The notes beneath the pieces were generated by a model that was given only the letters and a program-made list of their open reading frames with translations, searched no databases and was not told where the DNA came from. Below, piece by piece: positions 1-12,559 of a DNA stretch of 64,000 bases. This DNA comes from Absidia repens (lineage: Eukaryota; Mucoromycota; Mucoromycetes; Mucorales; Cunninghamellaceae). The stretch lies in contig MCGE01000002.1 in NCBI GenBank assembly GCA_002105175.1, positions 1,798,001-1,862,000 of the forward strand. Reading direction: 5' to 3'. Numbering within the stretch: position 1 is the first letter of the stretch; each line of letters begins with the position of its first letter. A program made the translations under genes and the position numbers.

Positions 1-49
1 CGATCCTTTTATGTTATTCTCTTCATCATTGCCCTCTATACCAAGAAAG

Positions 50-83
<34 letters not shown>

Positions 84-468
84 ATACACTTCGTTTATAT
101 CTTTCCCCCATCCACAACACAGACTCTGACCTTTATACATATTTTTATTATTATTATCTGCCTTTATACATATACAAAAACACGAACGTTGTCTCATTCC
201 ATATTACTATTATTATTATCACTATATTTTATCATCCATATTCATACATCCCCAAACAAATAAAAAAGGAAACCCACATTTTTTTTCTCTCCTCAAGTGA
301 TCTGATTCAAAAAACATGGGAATTGACCGATCTGGGTTTGAATATGCCCAAACAGAAAAAATAGCATGCTGCGTCTTTTTATTTTTTGTACTAACTATTT
401 TTTTTTACTGCTCTTTTCCTTTATTCCTTCCTTTTTCTTTTTTTTAAACATTTATATTTCGACGAACC
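1..468. other. AT-rich 5' flank, no gene recognised
   Basis: This stretch holds a poly(T) run at about 53-80 and A/T-rich, pyrimidine-rich sequence leading to the first gene at 469. An ATG at 316 opens a short frame (MGIDRSGFEYAQ...) that stops at 445 and has no donor that joins it in frame to the downstream exons, so I treat it as leader. Nothing else is recognisable. Confidence 0.5.
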
Positions 469-1504
469 ATGAAAAATTGTTGCTTTTGTATCAATTTACG
501 GTAAGTCAGAATTCGTTCTCAATGAACGGGCAAAACGAAACTACAAACATTAATACTCATTTGTTTCTTTTTTTATCGTTATCTTTTTCCGATAATGTGC
601 GTATGTGAATTTATGATGATAATCTAGAACCGCCACTTTGTTTTTAGCACTTCTTGGCACTTTGACACACTTTTACAGTGGGTTGACCTTGACTGCTATG
701 GCAGATGATTTCCAGGACTTTGATAGTGGTACTGTCTTTGGTTTGACCATGTACTCTTACTTGTCTGGCTTGGCATGCTTGGCAGGTGCTATTGGTGTGC
801 TCAAGGTAATAATAATAAATGAAAAATATATTAGATGAGGGACAATAAGGGATAATCGAGAGAGAGGGGTGGGGGGAGGAGGAGAATAGTGTAGGAGTTG
901 GCTGGGTTAGTTATTATTAGCATGATATCGAATCCTTCACTCATGACTTTCTTATTAGAACAATGTTAAGAAACTTCGATTCTTTAATATTTATTACTGG
1001 GCCGATCTTGGACTTCACACCGGCTTTGCCGTTGCTAGTGCAGCCATGCTTTTCACATTGCACACGGAAATATGTAAAGAAATTATTCAAGATGAACATG
1101 TGGACTTTGATATGGAAACATGTGAAGCCGCTTATATTCAAAGTGGATGGATCATCACTCTTGCCATGGCCATCAACATGTTGCTCAAGGTAAGCCAACG
1201 AAATAACAACAACAGAAAAAAGAAAAAAAAAACCTGGTTGGGACATCTCTCTAACTCACTCCATCGTTTTTCTTCTTCTTTTCCGTAGCTTCATTTTGCC
1301 TTTGCTATCCACTCTTACACCAAGCGTATGCAACAAGAACAAGAAGAATCTTCCTTCTATCAACAAAATGACACCATTGTGATTGACTATACTCCCATGC
1401 CCGTCCCTACCGTCATCAATGAAAAGCAACACAGCAAGGACGACGTTATTTATGTAGCTGGCAAAGAATTCATCCCAGATGACAAGAAACAACAACAACA
1501 ATAG
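469..1504 (+). CDS. Four-helix (tetraspan-type) membrane protein, fungal, function unknown
   Basis: Exons 469-500, 628-805, 959-1189 and 1289-1504 join in frame to a 218-residue protein. It starts MKNCCFCINLRTATLF, a Cys-rich juxtamembrane start followed at once by the first hydrophobic helix. Further hydrophobic stretches lie at about residues 45-70 (MYSYLSGLACLAGAIGVL), 80-105 (YYWADLGLHTGFAVASAAML) and 130-160 (SGWIITLAMAINMLLKLHFAF). The loop before the last helix carries two Cys residues (HTEICKEI, DMETCEAA), and the cytosolic tail ends in a poly-Gln run. I chose the start at 469 because its 32-nt exon ends in a strong donor (ACG|GTAAGT) of the right phase for the acceptor at 627. The topology resembles small tetraspan proteins of Mucoromycota, but no function can be assigned. 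Poly(A)-signal-like AATAAATAAATAAA follows at about 1613. It converges on the phosphatase gene downstream. Confidence 0.75.
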
Positions 1505-2276
1505 TTTAGTTTTTTTTCCTTCTCTTTTTTTAGTTTACTATAGTCTTGTTAGTTAGTATCACTATTTTATTAAGCGTTCCCCTGTTCCCCTTTATTTTTA
1601 TTTTTATCACTTGAATAAATAAATAAAAAACCCGCTTTGTATACTAATTTATGCTGACAATGATGATGATGTGTGTAGTACCTGGGTATGGATTGTTTTT
1701 TTTTTGATGATGGACTTTTTGTTAATTGGTTTGTGGCTCCAATTGGCTTCAATGCATTTTAATAAAGAGGCGCCGCCCAACCGTAATTCTATATTCAATG
1801 TGTTACCCAAAAAAAAAAAAAAAAAAAAGGCGGGATGTACGATGATGAAGATACAAACAAACATAAAACTGTATAGAATAGACAAAATAGAATCTTTATT
1901 TTGATGATGATAAATGAAAAAAAGAGGATATATATACAACGATGGCTAAACTATATGGATTTAAACATCACTTTTTGATATACATATAAATATAATAATA
2001 AAAAAAGAATATAAATAGAAAAAGGGTAATAATGGAGGGGCAAGAAGGGAAAGAAAAAGAGGCGGAGGAAGAGGGGAGAAGGGTATGGTTGTACACACTG
2101 GCACCATTTAAAAGGAGTAATTATAGTAATAATAAGAATAATAATAACAACAACTAAAACTAAAATAAAAAGGATGTGTATGTGTGTGTGCATGTGTGTG
2201 TGCAATATAAAAAAGGGCTACAGACTACGGAGAAGAGGGAAGAGAGGGGGAGGTGCAAAGGGGGAGTCATCAAAGA
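1505..2276. other. Convergent 3' regions of the tetraspan and phosphatase genes
   Basis: This is the 3' UTR space of two convergent genes. It holds AATAAATAAATAAA at about 1613, a poly(A) run at about 1809-1826, and on the other strand TTTATT/ATAATA-rich sequence near 1985-2010 that can serve the minus-strand gene. No additional coding sequence is recognised. Confidence 0.5.
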
Positions 2277-3515
2277 TCATTTTTTTCTTGGTGAGGATGG
2301 AAAGGCACTAGCAAGAGGAGTTGCCACGGCAGTTTGCAAGGAAGAAGAGGAAGTAGAGGATCGCCACCAATGACCTGGGCGCAAAGAAGAAGTTGTATAC
2401 GAGGATTTTGTTTTGAATGATTTCCATTTGGCAGCCAAGGAAGATGAAGAAGGCTGCTTTTTCAACGAAGAAGAAGGGGTGGGAGGAAGAGCTTTGGAAG
2501 AAGTTGGTGAAACTGTTGTTGTATCGATCATCATTGTATCTACATTGCTGGTTTTCTTGACACCATTGCCGCCACCGCCGCCGCCATCAACGGGTCGCCG
2601 AGGAGAAGAGGCCAGACCAAGTTCATATTCACGCAATTGGTACATCAAGGACAAATTGGGATTGATGTGGGGTGCATATTTCTTGACATGTAGCATAGCA
2701 GCGGACATGGACAGATGAAGTGTATACATCACATAGGCCACCACCACCGTCGCCGATCGAGCTAGTCCACACTGGCAATGTACTAATACGTTCCGCCCTG
2801 ATTGGCGCATTCGTACCACATCCATCACTGCAGCATCGAGTTCCTTTTGAATGGATTGATCGTCGTCCAAAATATGATGGTGCCATGCCCGTTTCTTGTA
2901 TCCCATGGTGCTAAAGAAGGCTTGGCTTTCGGTGGATGTTGGTGTAGTTAGTGGTGACGGTAATGTAAATGTTGAGTTGGTGGAATTGGTGGACGAAGAA
3001 GAAGTGGATAAAGTTGGACAAGGTGCAGTTGTCGTGGTAGTAGTAGTAGATGCTATGTTGTTGTTGTTATTGTTGTCAAGTAGTTGATCCCAAGATTGAA
3101 AGACTTGAGCATGAGGGTGAGTGACTTCGGCGGCGACATTGATCATGCCATGAATCGATAAATCTTTGAGTTGCTGAGCATTGTTAGCGTTCTGTTCATC
3201 GCCAAGATATAAGCCAGGTAAGACAGCAATAGGGCCTTGCTGATAGTAATGGCGCTGTAAAGGTTGTAATTTGGGGTGTGACGAAGAGGCAAAAGAAGAC
3301 GAAGAAGAAAAAGAGGTGGTGGATAAAAAAGGAGTAGAGGGTGGAACGGGAGAGCGATTGTCCGATGGCAAAAGACATAATGACAAGTTTTTGTTGTTGC
3401 GCCGTCTCTGAGCTAACGATGTAGGGGGTGGAGAAGAAAAGTTGGCTGATAAAGGTCTTTTGGGGAATTCATGAGTAGGTAAAGAAGGTGTACTATAAGT
3501 AGTGGAAGGTATCAT
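2277..3515 (-). CDS. Dual-specificity protein phosphatase (MAPK-phosphatase type)
   Basis: This is a single exon of 412 residues. The active-site loop HCQCGLARSAT (about 246-256) matches the HCx5R[S/T] signature of Cys-dependent phosphatases, giving Cys and Arg catalytic residues. The fold begins at GPIAVLPGLYLGDEQNA (about 94-110), and the general-acid loop is probably WHHHILDDD (211-219). A low-complexity insert of about 60 residues (Asn6, Thr7, Ser/Thr-rich) sits inside the catalytic domain between these elements. The first 90 residues are Ser/Pro-rich, and the tail has a Gly6 run and Ser-rich basic stretches. Fungal Msg5/Pmp1-type enzymes, which inactivate MAP kinases, have a similar plan; the substrate here is inferred only. 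The open frame extends upstream to 3851 but passes through poly(A)-encoded Phe runs. The ATG at 3515 (context TTCACAATG) lies just downstream of that tract and is the better start. Confidence 0.88.
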   Translation of the reverse strand: MIPSTTYSTPSLPTHEFPKRPLSANFSSPPPTSLAQRRRNNKNLSLCLLPSDNRSPVPPSTPFLSTTSFSSSSSFASSSHPKLQPLQRHYYQQGPIAVLPGLYLGDEQNANNAQQLKDLSIHGMINVAAEVTHPHAQVFQSWDQLLDNNNNNNIASTTTTTTTAPCPTLSTSSSSTNSTNSTFTLPSPLTTPTSTESQAFFSTMGYKKRAWHHHILDDDQSIQKELDAAVMDVVRMRQSGRNVLVHCQCGLARSATVVVAYVMYTLHLSMSAAMLHVKKYAPHINPNLSLMYQLREYELGLASSPRRPVDGGGGGGNGVKKTSNVDTMMIDTTTVSPTSSKALPPTPSSSLKKQPSSSSLAAKWKSFKTKSSYTTSSLRPGHWWRSSTSSSSLQTAVATPLASAFPSSPRKK

Positions 3516-3539
3516 TGTGAAAAATAATAATATATGAAA

Positions 3540-3571
<32 letters not shown>

Positions 3572-4795
3572 TGGAGGGAAAAGCTAGAGCGGGAAAGAGA
3601 GAAAGAGAAGAAATAAGAAGAAAAAAAAAATAGCGATATTTACATAAAAATACAAAAATCAAGTAAAAGCAAATAAATGAGTAAAAAAAGCAGGAGGAGT
3701 CCCTTATTCTATGCAAAACCAAGAAACACCGTTTTAGATGAAGCAATTTACAAAAAGGCTTATACTCACCAATCAGCAAACATCGCGAATAATCAACTTT
3801 GTGCAACATTGGGTTAATTAGTTTTGAGTTTCCCTTTTTAACCCATTTCAATATCCAGTCTTTCTGGAATTACTTGTCGCACATTTTGATATCGGTGTCG
3901 CACCTGAAAAAAACTCAAATAGCCCCCCAACTTGTGAACTGAATCTTAGATTCATGGCTTATAGGAATGTACCAACTACATAGCCCGCCTTTGAATTTTC
4001 ATTAAGAAGAGAATTACAAATCAAGACCAAGTCGTTTTTTTGGCAGGGGGGTCCATTAACTTCGGACGTACTAGTGGCTTACATTCCTATTTGCGAAGGA
4101 ATACGCCGCTCTAGTTACATTAGATCCACAATCTCACAACCTATCCTGCGGCGACGTTACACCTTGGTTTCATCTTGTCCAGCCATTTCCGGCTGTAATC
4201 CGTTAAGAAGCATTTGACGCCTTAGTGGTCGCCATCTTTATGCATGAGAAGCTTATCATTCCTCCACAAATACCCTAGCTATTTTACGCTATCGGCCTTT
4301 GATCGACGGTAATGAAGAAATACTCAAATTTCCCATCTGCTTTACTTTCAACAAGGCCTTGAAGCACGAAAACACTCCATCACCACTGAGAATTCAACCC
4401 AGAGTTTCCAGAAGAGTCTGACATTACCAATAACGCATCAGACATTCTCATATTTAAACTCTCTCCTATAAACGCAACAACAATATTCTTTATTCAATCA
4501 AATCCATATATATACGAAGGGAAAATTATATCAAAGCGGATGGCGATGATATCTATATCTATAATATATATTGTAATCTGGCGACCTATGTATGATACAG
4601 TATAGTATGTCCCCCCCAAAAAAAAATGGATAATTAACATCAATAAAAATACCTTGTAATGAGTTCACTTACCGATGACTTGGAAAGAAAGAACACTTTT
4701 GAAGTTATTGGGTATTAATGCCACCTTACTTCACTGTTGCCAAGTATGGATGATTAAAATATTTACTCTCCGATGGACAGCTTTATATTTTCCCT
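3516..4795. other. Gene-free region upstream of the phosphatase, unusual less AT-rich block
   Basis: A poly(A) run at about 3549-3570 marks the phosphatase leader. From about 3850 to 4450 the sequence is less AT-rich and lacks the homopolymers seen elsewhere, but all six frames carry stops. I see no tRNA or rRNA signature. From about 4500 it becomes TA-rich (tatata runs at 4508 and 4560), with a C/A homopolymer junction at about 4611-4626. No gene is recognised. Confidence 0.45.
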
Positions 4796-5215
4796 TTTTT
4801 CTCCTTTTTTTTTTTTTTTTTTAAGAACATTATTGAATCTTCAATGATGGCGTTCAACTTGGATTAGTAGTTACAACTTGAATCAGGGGCATTTTGAAAA
4901 ATGCAATGCAAACAACATTGGGAAACCCTTTCATTTTGGATTTGAGATTTGGGGCTGCCATTAGAGTAGCCTGATCTTACGGCTAGTGTTATAGAACCTT
5001 TATTAGCTTAGCTTAGTGGTCGTTGTCATTGTTCATGTTAGTACCTGAATAAAATATGTCTTGTATTGTTATCATCAATTATTCTCGTACGTTTTATATA
5101 TATACATTTTACAATGGCCTTTTCCCTTTAAACTGGTGGTGACTAGCTGATGGTTATCTTTTGTATGTTTCAATAAAATATATCTCTTTTTTATCCCTCT
5201 ATCATTAGCATCTAC
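4796..5215 (+). repeat. Dispersed repeat family, copy A (diverged)
   Basis: This copy reads in the orientation with the T tract first (about 4796-4822). The core GGGAAACCCTTTCATTTTGG lies at about 4919-4939, then TTAGCTTAGCTTAGTGG (about 5003-5019), GAATAAAATATGTCTTG (5048-5064) and finally TTCAATAAAATATATC at about 5168. These blocks occur in the same order in the copies near 10.9, 21.8, 24.1, 40.8 and 56.2-56.4 kb. It is the most diverged member. Ends are approximate. Confidence 0.75.
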
Positions 5216-5824
5216 CATTCATCCTTGTATCATGAGAATAATGTTGAATAATAGGTGATTTGATATCAGATTATTGGGGCCAGTACCAAAAAGGACATAA
5301 TAGGAAAGATCATCACTGTCAAGTACTGCTTGTCTATATGAATTAATCTTGGTCTACTTGAACTCAAATAAAAATTGTTGTTGCAAAGCATCAGTATCCT
5401 CTCGCCACAATCTCCAGATATCTTTGTTATGCCTGTGGATATTTCAGCTAAATATTTATGAGTCAGTTGTAAAATAAAGTAGCCGGTCATTATTTTGAAG
5501 TGTGCTACCAGTAACCATGGAAATACAGTAAAGAAAGAGAGGAACAAGATCTATATTAGGTCTATGTTTACATGTCACCATCAACACCATCACAGCCGCA
5601 ACAATATTATCAACTTTTTTTTTTATAAAAAAAAAAATATGGGTCATTTTTTTTATTGTACCATAAAAGCTAACTAATTATATTCAAACTATGCTACGTA
5701 GAAAAAACAAAACAAAACAAAATAGGATAGCTATGTATGTATATACAAAATAAGAATAAAAATAAGAATAAAAAGAAGACTAAATAAAAATTAGCCTTTT
5801 TTTTTAACTAACTACACTAAGAGC
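5216..5824. other. 3' flank of the mRNA-binding protein gene
   Basis: This is AT-rich sequence with A/T runs at about 5610-5660 and 5798. It includes ATAAAAATAAGAATAAAAAG-type stretches just 3' of the minus-strand gene ending at 5825. Short open frames here are not convincing. Confidence 0.4.
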
Positions 5825-7055
5825 TTAACCCAAGGTAGGAAAGGCGTGGGCATCAGCGAGATTGACATTTTCATTTCTTCCACCACGACCGCCTCGGCTA
5901 TTACCGCGACCTCGGCCACCGCGACCACCACCACGACCACCGCGCCCACGGGCTTCGCCACCCCCACCACGTCCACCACGATATGATTGGAATTGATGTC
6001 TTGGGGGATCAATATCGATAAACACCTTTTCCTTCTTGGTTCTTGTACGGCCCTTGTTTGCAGATTCCTGTCATCCCACACCCACAACAAAAATGAACGG
6101 GAAAATGGTGAGTCTATGTATGTGTGTTGCCCTCTTCCTTTTTTGTTTTTGTTTTTGTTTTATCAACTTACCTTTCCGGAATAGTAATCATCATCGTCAG
6201 CACGGTGTACAACTACTCCATCCTTCCATTTGGGATCTTCTTTTCCATCATTCGCTTCACGAGGAGGAGGTAAAGATTTCTTGGGCGCTGATCGATTCTT
6301 CATGTATTCATCCAACGTCATGACATTATCGTCTTCTTCTTGTTGACGTGCTCGAAGATCACCAGTTCCTTCGGCAGCAGGGTCGTTGGGTGAAAGTCCA
6401 TCCGTAGCGCTACCATAATAATGAATTGAAAAAAAACAGTCAAAAAATACATTCCTCGTTCAAATGGTATCCATCGTACTTACGCTTCTAATTGCGATTC
6501 TTCTAAATGACCCCAGCTTTGTTCATTTTTCTTCTTTGTTCCACTATAAATCGACGGAAGAGAAGTGGAGGGGAGAGGGGGAAAGTCGTTGGTCAGTTCA
6601 AATTACGCCATCACCAAATTTCATCATCGTCATCTTAAATAGTACTTACAAGGAGTTCGCTTCACCACTACGACGATCATATTGACGTCCACGGAAAGCT
6701 GGTTCAGCACCATGACGATGAGAGTCTCGACCTTTTCGCTCAGTATCATCCGGTTTGTGTTGTTCTTTGTGTAAAGCATCAAAGCCTTCAGGACCTGCAC
6801 GAGCGCGCCGAGAAGGTGGTGACACTATTGCCCCCCCCCAAAAAAAATCGAGACAGGTAGTGAGCATGAGCAGTATGACTTTCGTGACTAAAAAAAAATG
6901 TTTCTATACTTACTAGCTGGTTGATGTGTTCGGCGTGGACGAGCAGCAGGTCTTTCGTCGTCATTGTCAGCGGGTTTGAAATTGCCCAACTTGTCGACTT
7001 CTGCACTATCATCTCCAGAAAGGAGAGCTCCGAATCGGTTTTGTGAAAACGACAT
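5825..7055 (-). CDS. Stm1/SERBP1 (HABP4_PAI-RBP1)-type mRNA and ribosome binding protein
   Basis: Exons on the minus strand are 7055-6914, 6824-6650, 6543-6484, 6409-6172 and 6067-5825, encoding 285 residues. The N-terminus MSFSQNRFGALLSGDD resembles Stm1. The middle has the family-typical Arg/Gly/Glu-rich block FRGRQYDRRSGEANS followed by EQSWGHLEE, then an acidic segment (TLDEYMKN). The C-terminus is an RGG domain of about 45 residues (RGGRGGG, GRGGRGG) ending NLADAHAFPTLG. Family members bind ribosomes and mRNA, and yeast Stm1 clamps idle 80S ribosomes; that role is inferred here. The introns are short and all GT..AG; intron 1 contains a C10A9 homopolymer junction near 6831. The start is the first ATG of the conserved FGALL frame. 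The neighbouring kinase gene points the same way. Confidence 0.9.
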
Positions 7056-7498
7056 GAGTGACTTGACTGTGTATCTTTTTTTTTTACAAGTATGTATAAA
7101 AACTAAAAAAATAAAAAAAAGGTAAAGGAAAGAAGAGCGAGAAAAAAAAAAAAAAGGTTTGTTGTCTTTATTTTTTTCTCGCTTTGCATGGGGTGTTGTT
7201 TCTCACACAACTACCCACTATGCAAACTAAGAGCCAATCAAATCACCGCTTACACTAATAGGTTTTAGATACCCAGTCTACTGTGTACGCACCCAAAAAA
7301 AAAAAAAGAAAAAAGAACGTTTCAACACAAAAACAAATAAAACAAATCAAACCCGTCACCGTATATTCCATCCTTCAAAATGTAAAAACAAAATACAAGA
7401 TCATGCTATTACAATAGATAAAGAACCAATATTTTATTTTATTTTCTATAACATCAATAGGGGGAGGGGGGGGGTGGAATATATAATATATAAAATAA
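7056..7498. promoter_or_regulatory. Region between kinase 3' end and mRNA-binding protein start
   Basis: This holds the probable promoter and leader of the minus-strand Stm1-like gene (T/A runs at 7077 and 7142-7154) and the kinase 3' UTR. A G-rich stretch lies at 7461-7475. No defined element is recognised and no other gene is seen. Confidence 0.4.
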
Positions 7499-9383
<1,885 letters not shown>

Positions 9384-10439
9384 GGCGAGTCAAGGAGAAG
9401 GGGAAGGAAAAGGAGGTGAATAAAGTCAAATAAATAGATGATTGCTAATGCTTTCCTTTATAAAAAAGAAAACAATGAATATAAAAGAGAAGGGATAATA
9501 TTTAGATATTGAAAAGATCAAAGAGAGTGGGAGTGGTAATAATAGCAGTGGTAGTTGTTGGAACAATAAAAAGCATCGAATAGGTATAAGTAAAAAAAAC
9601 AAGTGAATGAAATATATAAAAAAAAAGGAGAAAGAAAACAAAAAAAAATCCAAAGGCGGCGGTTAAATTATATCCGAGATCAAGGATCAGTGGCATTTTT
9701 CTGTTCCACACAGACCATCCCTCGCTCCCTTTCAATATTATCGTAATATTTAGGACTGGGTCAACTAAATCAACTGGGTTAATTGGGTCAACCGAGGCAA
9801 TGTGGCAATCAAAAGTTGAATTCGGGAATTTTAGATATAAAAAAATAGTGGACCGATAACTCAACCCGATGTCAGGTTTATCAGGGCAGAAAGATCTACT
9901 GGAGAAATATAGCCAGGAATAGCAATGCTCCACTTAATGGAAGATCACGCTGATGAATTCTGGACAAAGACCTAGCATAAGCCCTAAAAATGGGCTGGGT
10001 GCCATTTCGCCGAATTCACATCTCTAAATCTGACGTGTCAACTAAACTCCCTCCAGCTTGGCTGTCTCGCCTTTTTGTACGTAGAGACCGTTCTTTGGAT
10101 TATTAATATAAAGATAGAGTAGCCCTCGCACCAGAAGCGTATTTCATTTTTGAGTCCTGAAAGCAGGATTGATATGTGGGGTGGTAAAAGAGAGCTATAC
10201 TTAAAACAAGGAAACTTGAAAAATGCAAACATCTTTTAAATATACACCTAGCCTGCTCAAAAATAATCCTTTTTAATATAATAGCGAGCAAACCATGGTC
10301 ATCGCCAAAAATATAAAAGTATATGAGTAAAAATTCCCATCTTCTTTAATACCGCCGTCGAGAAGGGGAGGGAGGTTGAATAACGAAATGCCCCTCAGGA
10401 ACGCGAGCAACATGCATTAAAAACACACTACAAACAATA
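9384..10439. other. Kinase promoter and intergenic sequence
   Basis: The first 300 bases upstream of the kinase are A/T- and purine-rich leader. At 9756-9792 there is a small cluster of GGGTCAAC/CAACTGGGTT-type half-sites, with a reverse partner (CTCAACCCG) near 9860. Open frames on the minus strand (9502-9933, 10038-10291) look like noise. No gene is assigned. Confidence 0.4.
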
Positions 10440-11220
10440 TTTTGGGGGCCTGAGGACTACTCAGCACTCGTCTAAAGGAACGATTGTAAAAAGGGATCTA
10501 GTATAGTGTCGAAGGCAGACAGGGCATGAGGATGGCTACAAAGGATATCTTTTATTGAAGCATAACCGCAGTCAACACTAATCTAAATGGGGTTGAAGGT
10601 AAAAAGGGATCTATTGTACAAGACAAGAGAGACATTACAGGGACTTTTTTTCTGTGAAGCAAGTAAAAAGAAATACATTGTATTGGAATATAGATACAAA
10701 CAATGCATATTACTACAAAGCTAAGCTAAGCTAAACTAATGAAGACACCAACACGCTAGCTGGGTTTATTGTACAAGTCATTATAAAGACTAATGGGACG
10801 TTTTTTCATCGAAGCAAGTAAAAAGAAACATATTTTATTCAATTGAGATACAAACTACAGACAGACTAATACTATACTAAGCTAATGGTGGCTCCAAAAG
10901 CCAACTAATGGTGGCCCAAAATCCTGAATCCAAAATGAAAGGGTTTCCCCATGCATGTTGTAATCCCTGTTCTGAAAACGCTTCTAAACTAGTCCTGACA
11001 CTAATCTACGTCCACCATTATCCCATGGGAGCCACAATTGTGAAGAATTAAGGAAAGGAAAAAAAAAGGAGTAGGAAAAAAAAAAATAGGCGAAAATAAA
11101 AATCCAGGTGGGCGGGATATGAAATCCTTTCTGGGGCCTCTCGTTGAATGACAGTTCTGATTATATTTCCAAAAGACCGCGTGCGTTGATAGATATAACA
11201 TGGCTACGCATATCAGAATG
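10440..11220 (-). repeat. Dispersed repeat family, copy B, with tandem 3' modules
   Basis: Read on the minus strand. A GGGCGGG box (as CCCGCCCACC, about 11107-11116) is followed by a purine/pyrimidine tract at 11050-11086. The core (AATCCTGAATCCAAAATGAA on the plus strand, about 10920-10939) runs on through TTTCCCCATGCATGTTGTAA. Then come at least two copies of a module with TTTTATTCAATTGAGATACA, AAAAGGGATCTATTGTACAA and CAGTCAACACTAATCTAAA (plus strand). Similarity to the 24 kb copy continues upstream of the box to CATATCAGAATGAATA near 11220. There is no coding capacity beyond short frames. Confidence 0.8.
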
Positions 11221-11558
11221 AATACAATATCACCAACCCCTCATCATCATTGCATATTTACAAATAAACGAAGTTCATTCGTCGAAAAGCCAACTGACAA
11301 CAACATCATCCATAATAGTCAACAAAATTTTTATTGGTTAGATGATCAGACACAATGCATCTATATATATAAAAAAAAAATGGCATACTAAATCAAATTA
11401 ATCACACTATCTAAACTTAACCCCAAAGATCCCAATGTATAAAATAAAAACCATCTCCATGCAGCCTATAAATAAATAGCAATATCAAATGACCTAGTAA
11501 TAAGAGAGGGAAGGGGAGGGGTATGTATGTGTGTGTGTATGTCTATCTACTAGTTGAT
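11221..11558. other. 3' flank of the small membrane protein gene
   Basis: AT-rich sequence lies downstream of the minus-strand gene ending at 11559, including A-rich runs (about 11374-11383) and GTATGTGTGTGTGTATG (about 11523). I see no gene. Confidence 0.4.
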
Positions 11559-12279
11559 CTATTCTTTGTCCTGATTCTTGGTCATGATGTCCGCTAATGA
11601 CTTGTTCAATTCGTCTTGCTTTAATTGTTCATTTTCCATGATGATCGCCAATAAGGGTGATTCCCGTGGTAAACCTTGTCGTACTTTTTGCATCCCTTGG
11701 CTCATTCCCAATAGCCCACCAAATGCCAATCCTGTAAACGTACCCACTATTATCAAAGGTAAAAAAAAAAAAAAAAAAGGCAAGCAAGCAAATGAGCGTG
11801 ATGTTCATCATATTGCTCTACTGTGTCCACTAAAAGATAACTATCCAAGGACCGAAATCCACAAGTGCACAAACACACAGGTAATTCTTTTGTCTTACAT
11901 ATGGCAGGAATGGCTGTTCGTTTTTTCCCAACGGCTTGTCTAGATTTGGCTACGCGTATATTGCATAAGCAAAAAAAAAAAAAGAAGAGACATGGTTAGA
12001 TCCAGTAAGCTCACATAGTTTTCTTTTTTTTACATACTTACACCACATGCGTCCAGATACACCAAGGGCAGCCGCACCTACCGAGGCTGATAAGCAAAGA
12101 CAAATAGAGGGGGGGGGAAGAAAAGTCAGTCATCAATTAAAGTAGAATCATACTTCTTCCTCAATATTCTTACCATAAGTAATCAGATTGAATAACGCTG
12201 ATCGAATGACAGTACGTTCTTCTTCGTTTGGTTTATACTGAATGAGTCGTTGTTTGATGATGTCTTCTCGTGTGGGCAT
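11559..12279 (-). CDS. Small two-helix glycine-rich membrane protein (OCIA-like?), function unknown
   Basis: Exons 12279-12174, 12086-12042, 11949-11899 and 11746-11559 encode 129 residues. The N-terminus MPTREDIIKQRLIQYKP is charged. Two Gly/Ala-rich hydrophobic segments follow, ITYGASVGAAALGVSGRMW (about 33-51) and ILGTFTGLAFGGLLGMSQGM (about 68-87), separated by a basic loop. The C-terminus is a charged helix (ENEQLKQDELNKSLADI). The plan of a polar start, two small-residue helices and LP..SPL after the second helix recalls OCIA-domain proteins of mitochondria and endosomes. I cannot confirm this, so the family is only a suggestion. The gene diverges from the TMEM198-like gene across about 280 bp. 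Confidence 0.72.
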
Positions 12280-12559
12280 ACTGTGTAGTTTGAACAAAAA
12301 AAAAAAAAAAAAAAAAAAAAAAGAGTGTGAAAAAAAATAACCCAGAACAATCAATATTTTTTTTTGACGGCGGAGATTTTTTCTGCCATAGCCTACCCCC
12401 CCAGCTACAAAGAAATCAGGCAATCTGAAAGAATAATGAAAACCAAAAGTCGATCTCTTATTCCCCTTGAACAAGATATAAAAGCAAAGAGCAATTGCCT
12501 AGAGATTTTTTTTTTTTTCCAATCATTACACACACAGACATACACACAACCATACAAGG
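12280..12559. promoter_or_regulatory. Divergent promoter between two membrane-protein genes
   Basis: The 280-bp gap separates start codons on opposite strands. It contains an A24-type run at 12299-12322 and a T tract at 12510-12519 directly upstream of the plus-strand gene. No TATA box is obvious. Confidence 0.5.

Noticed and set aside
80..364. Plus-strand frame of 94 residues at the left edge
   Set aside because: Tyr/Ile/Phe-rich translation of AT-rich leader, no domain, ends before the first real exon.
3516..3851. Upstream extension of the phosphatase frame (MKWVKKGNSK...)
   Set aside because: Passes through Phe runs encoded by poly(A) on the other strand and has no conserved sequence; typical leader.
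4960..5030. Possible tRNA-like segment in repeat copy A
   Set aside because: No acceptor/T-arm pairing or B-box could be drawn; the sequence aligns with other repeat copies instead.
5812..6090. Second minus-strand frame overlapping the RGG domain (Val/Ala/Glu-rich)
   Set aside because: Frame shadow of the RGG-encoding exon.
9502..9933. Minus-strand frame of 143 residues upstream of the kinase
   Set aside because: Phe/Leu-rich translation of A-rich leader with no recognisable motif or splice partners.
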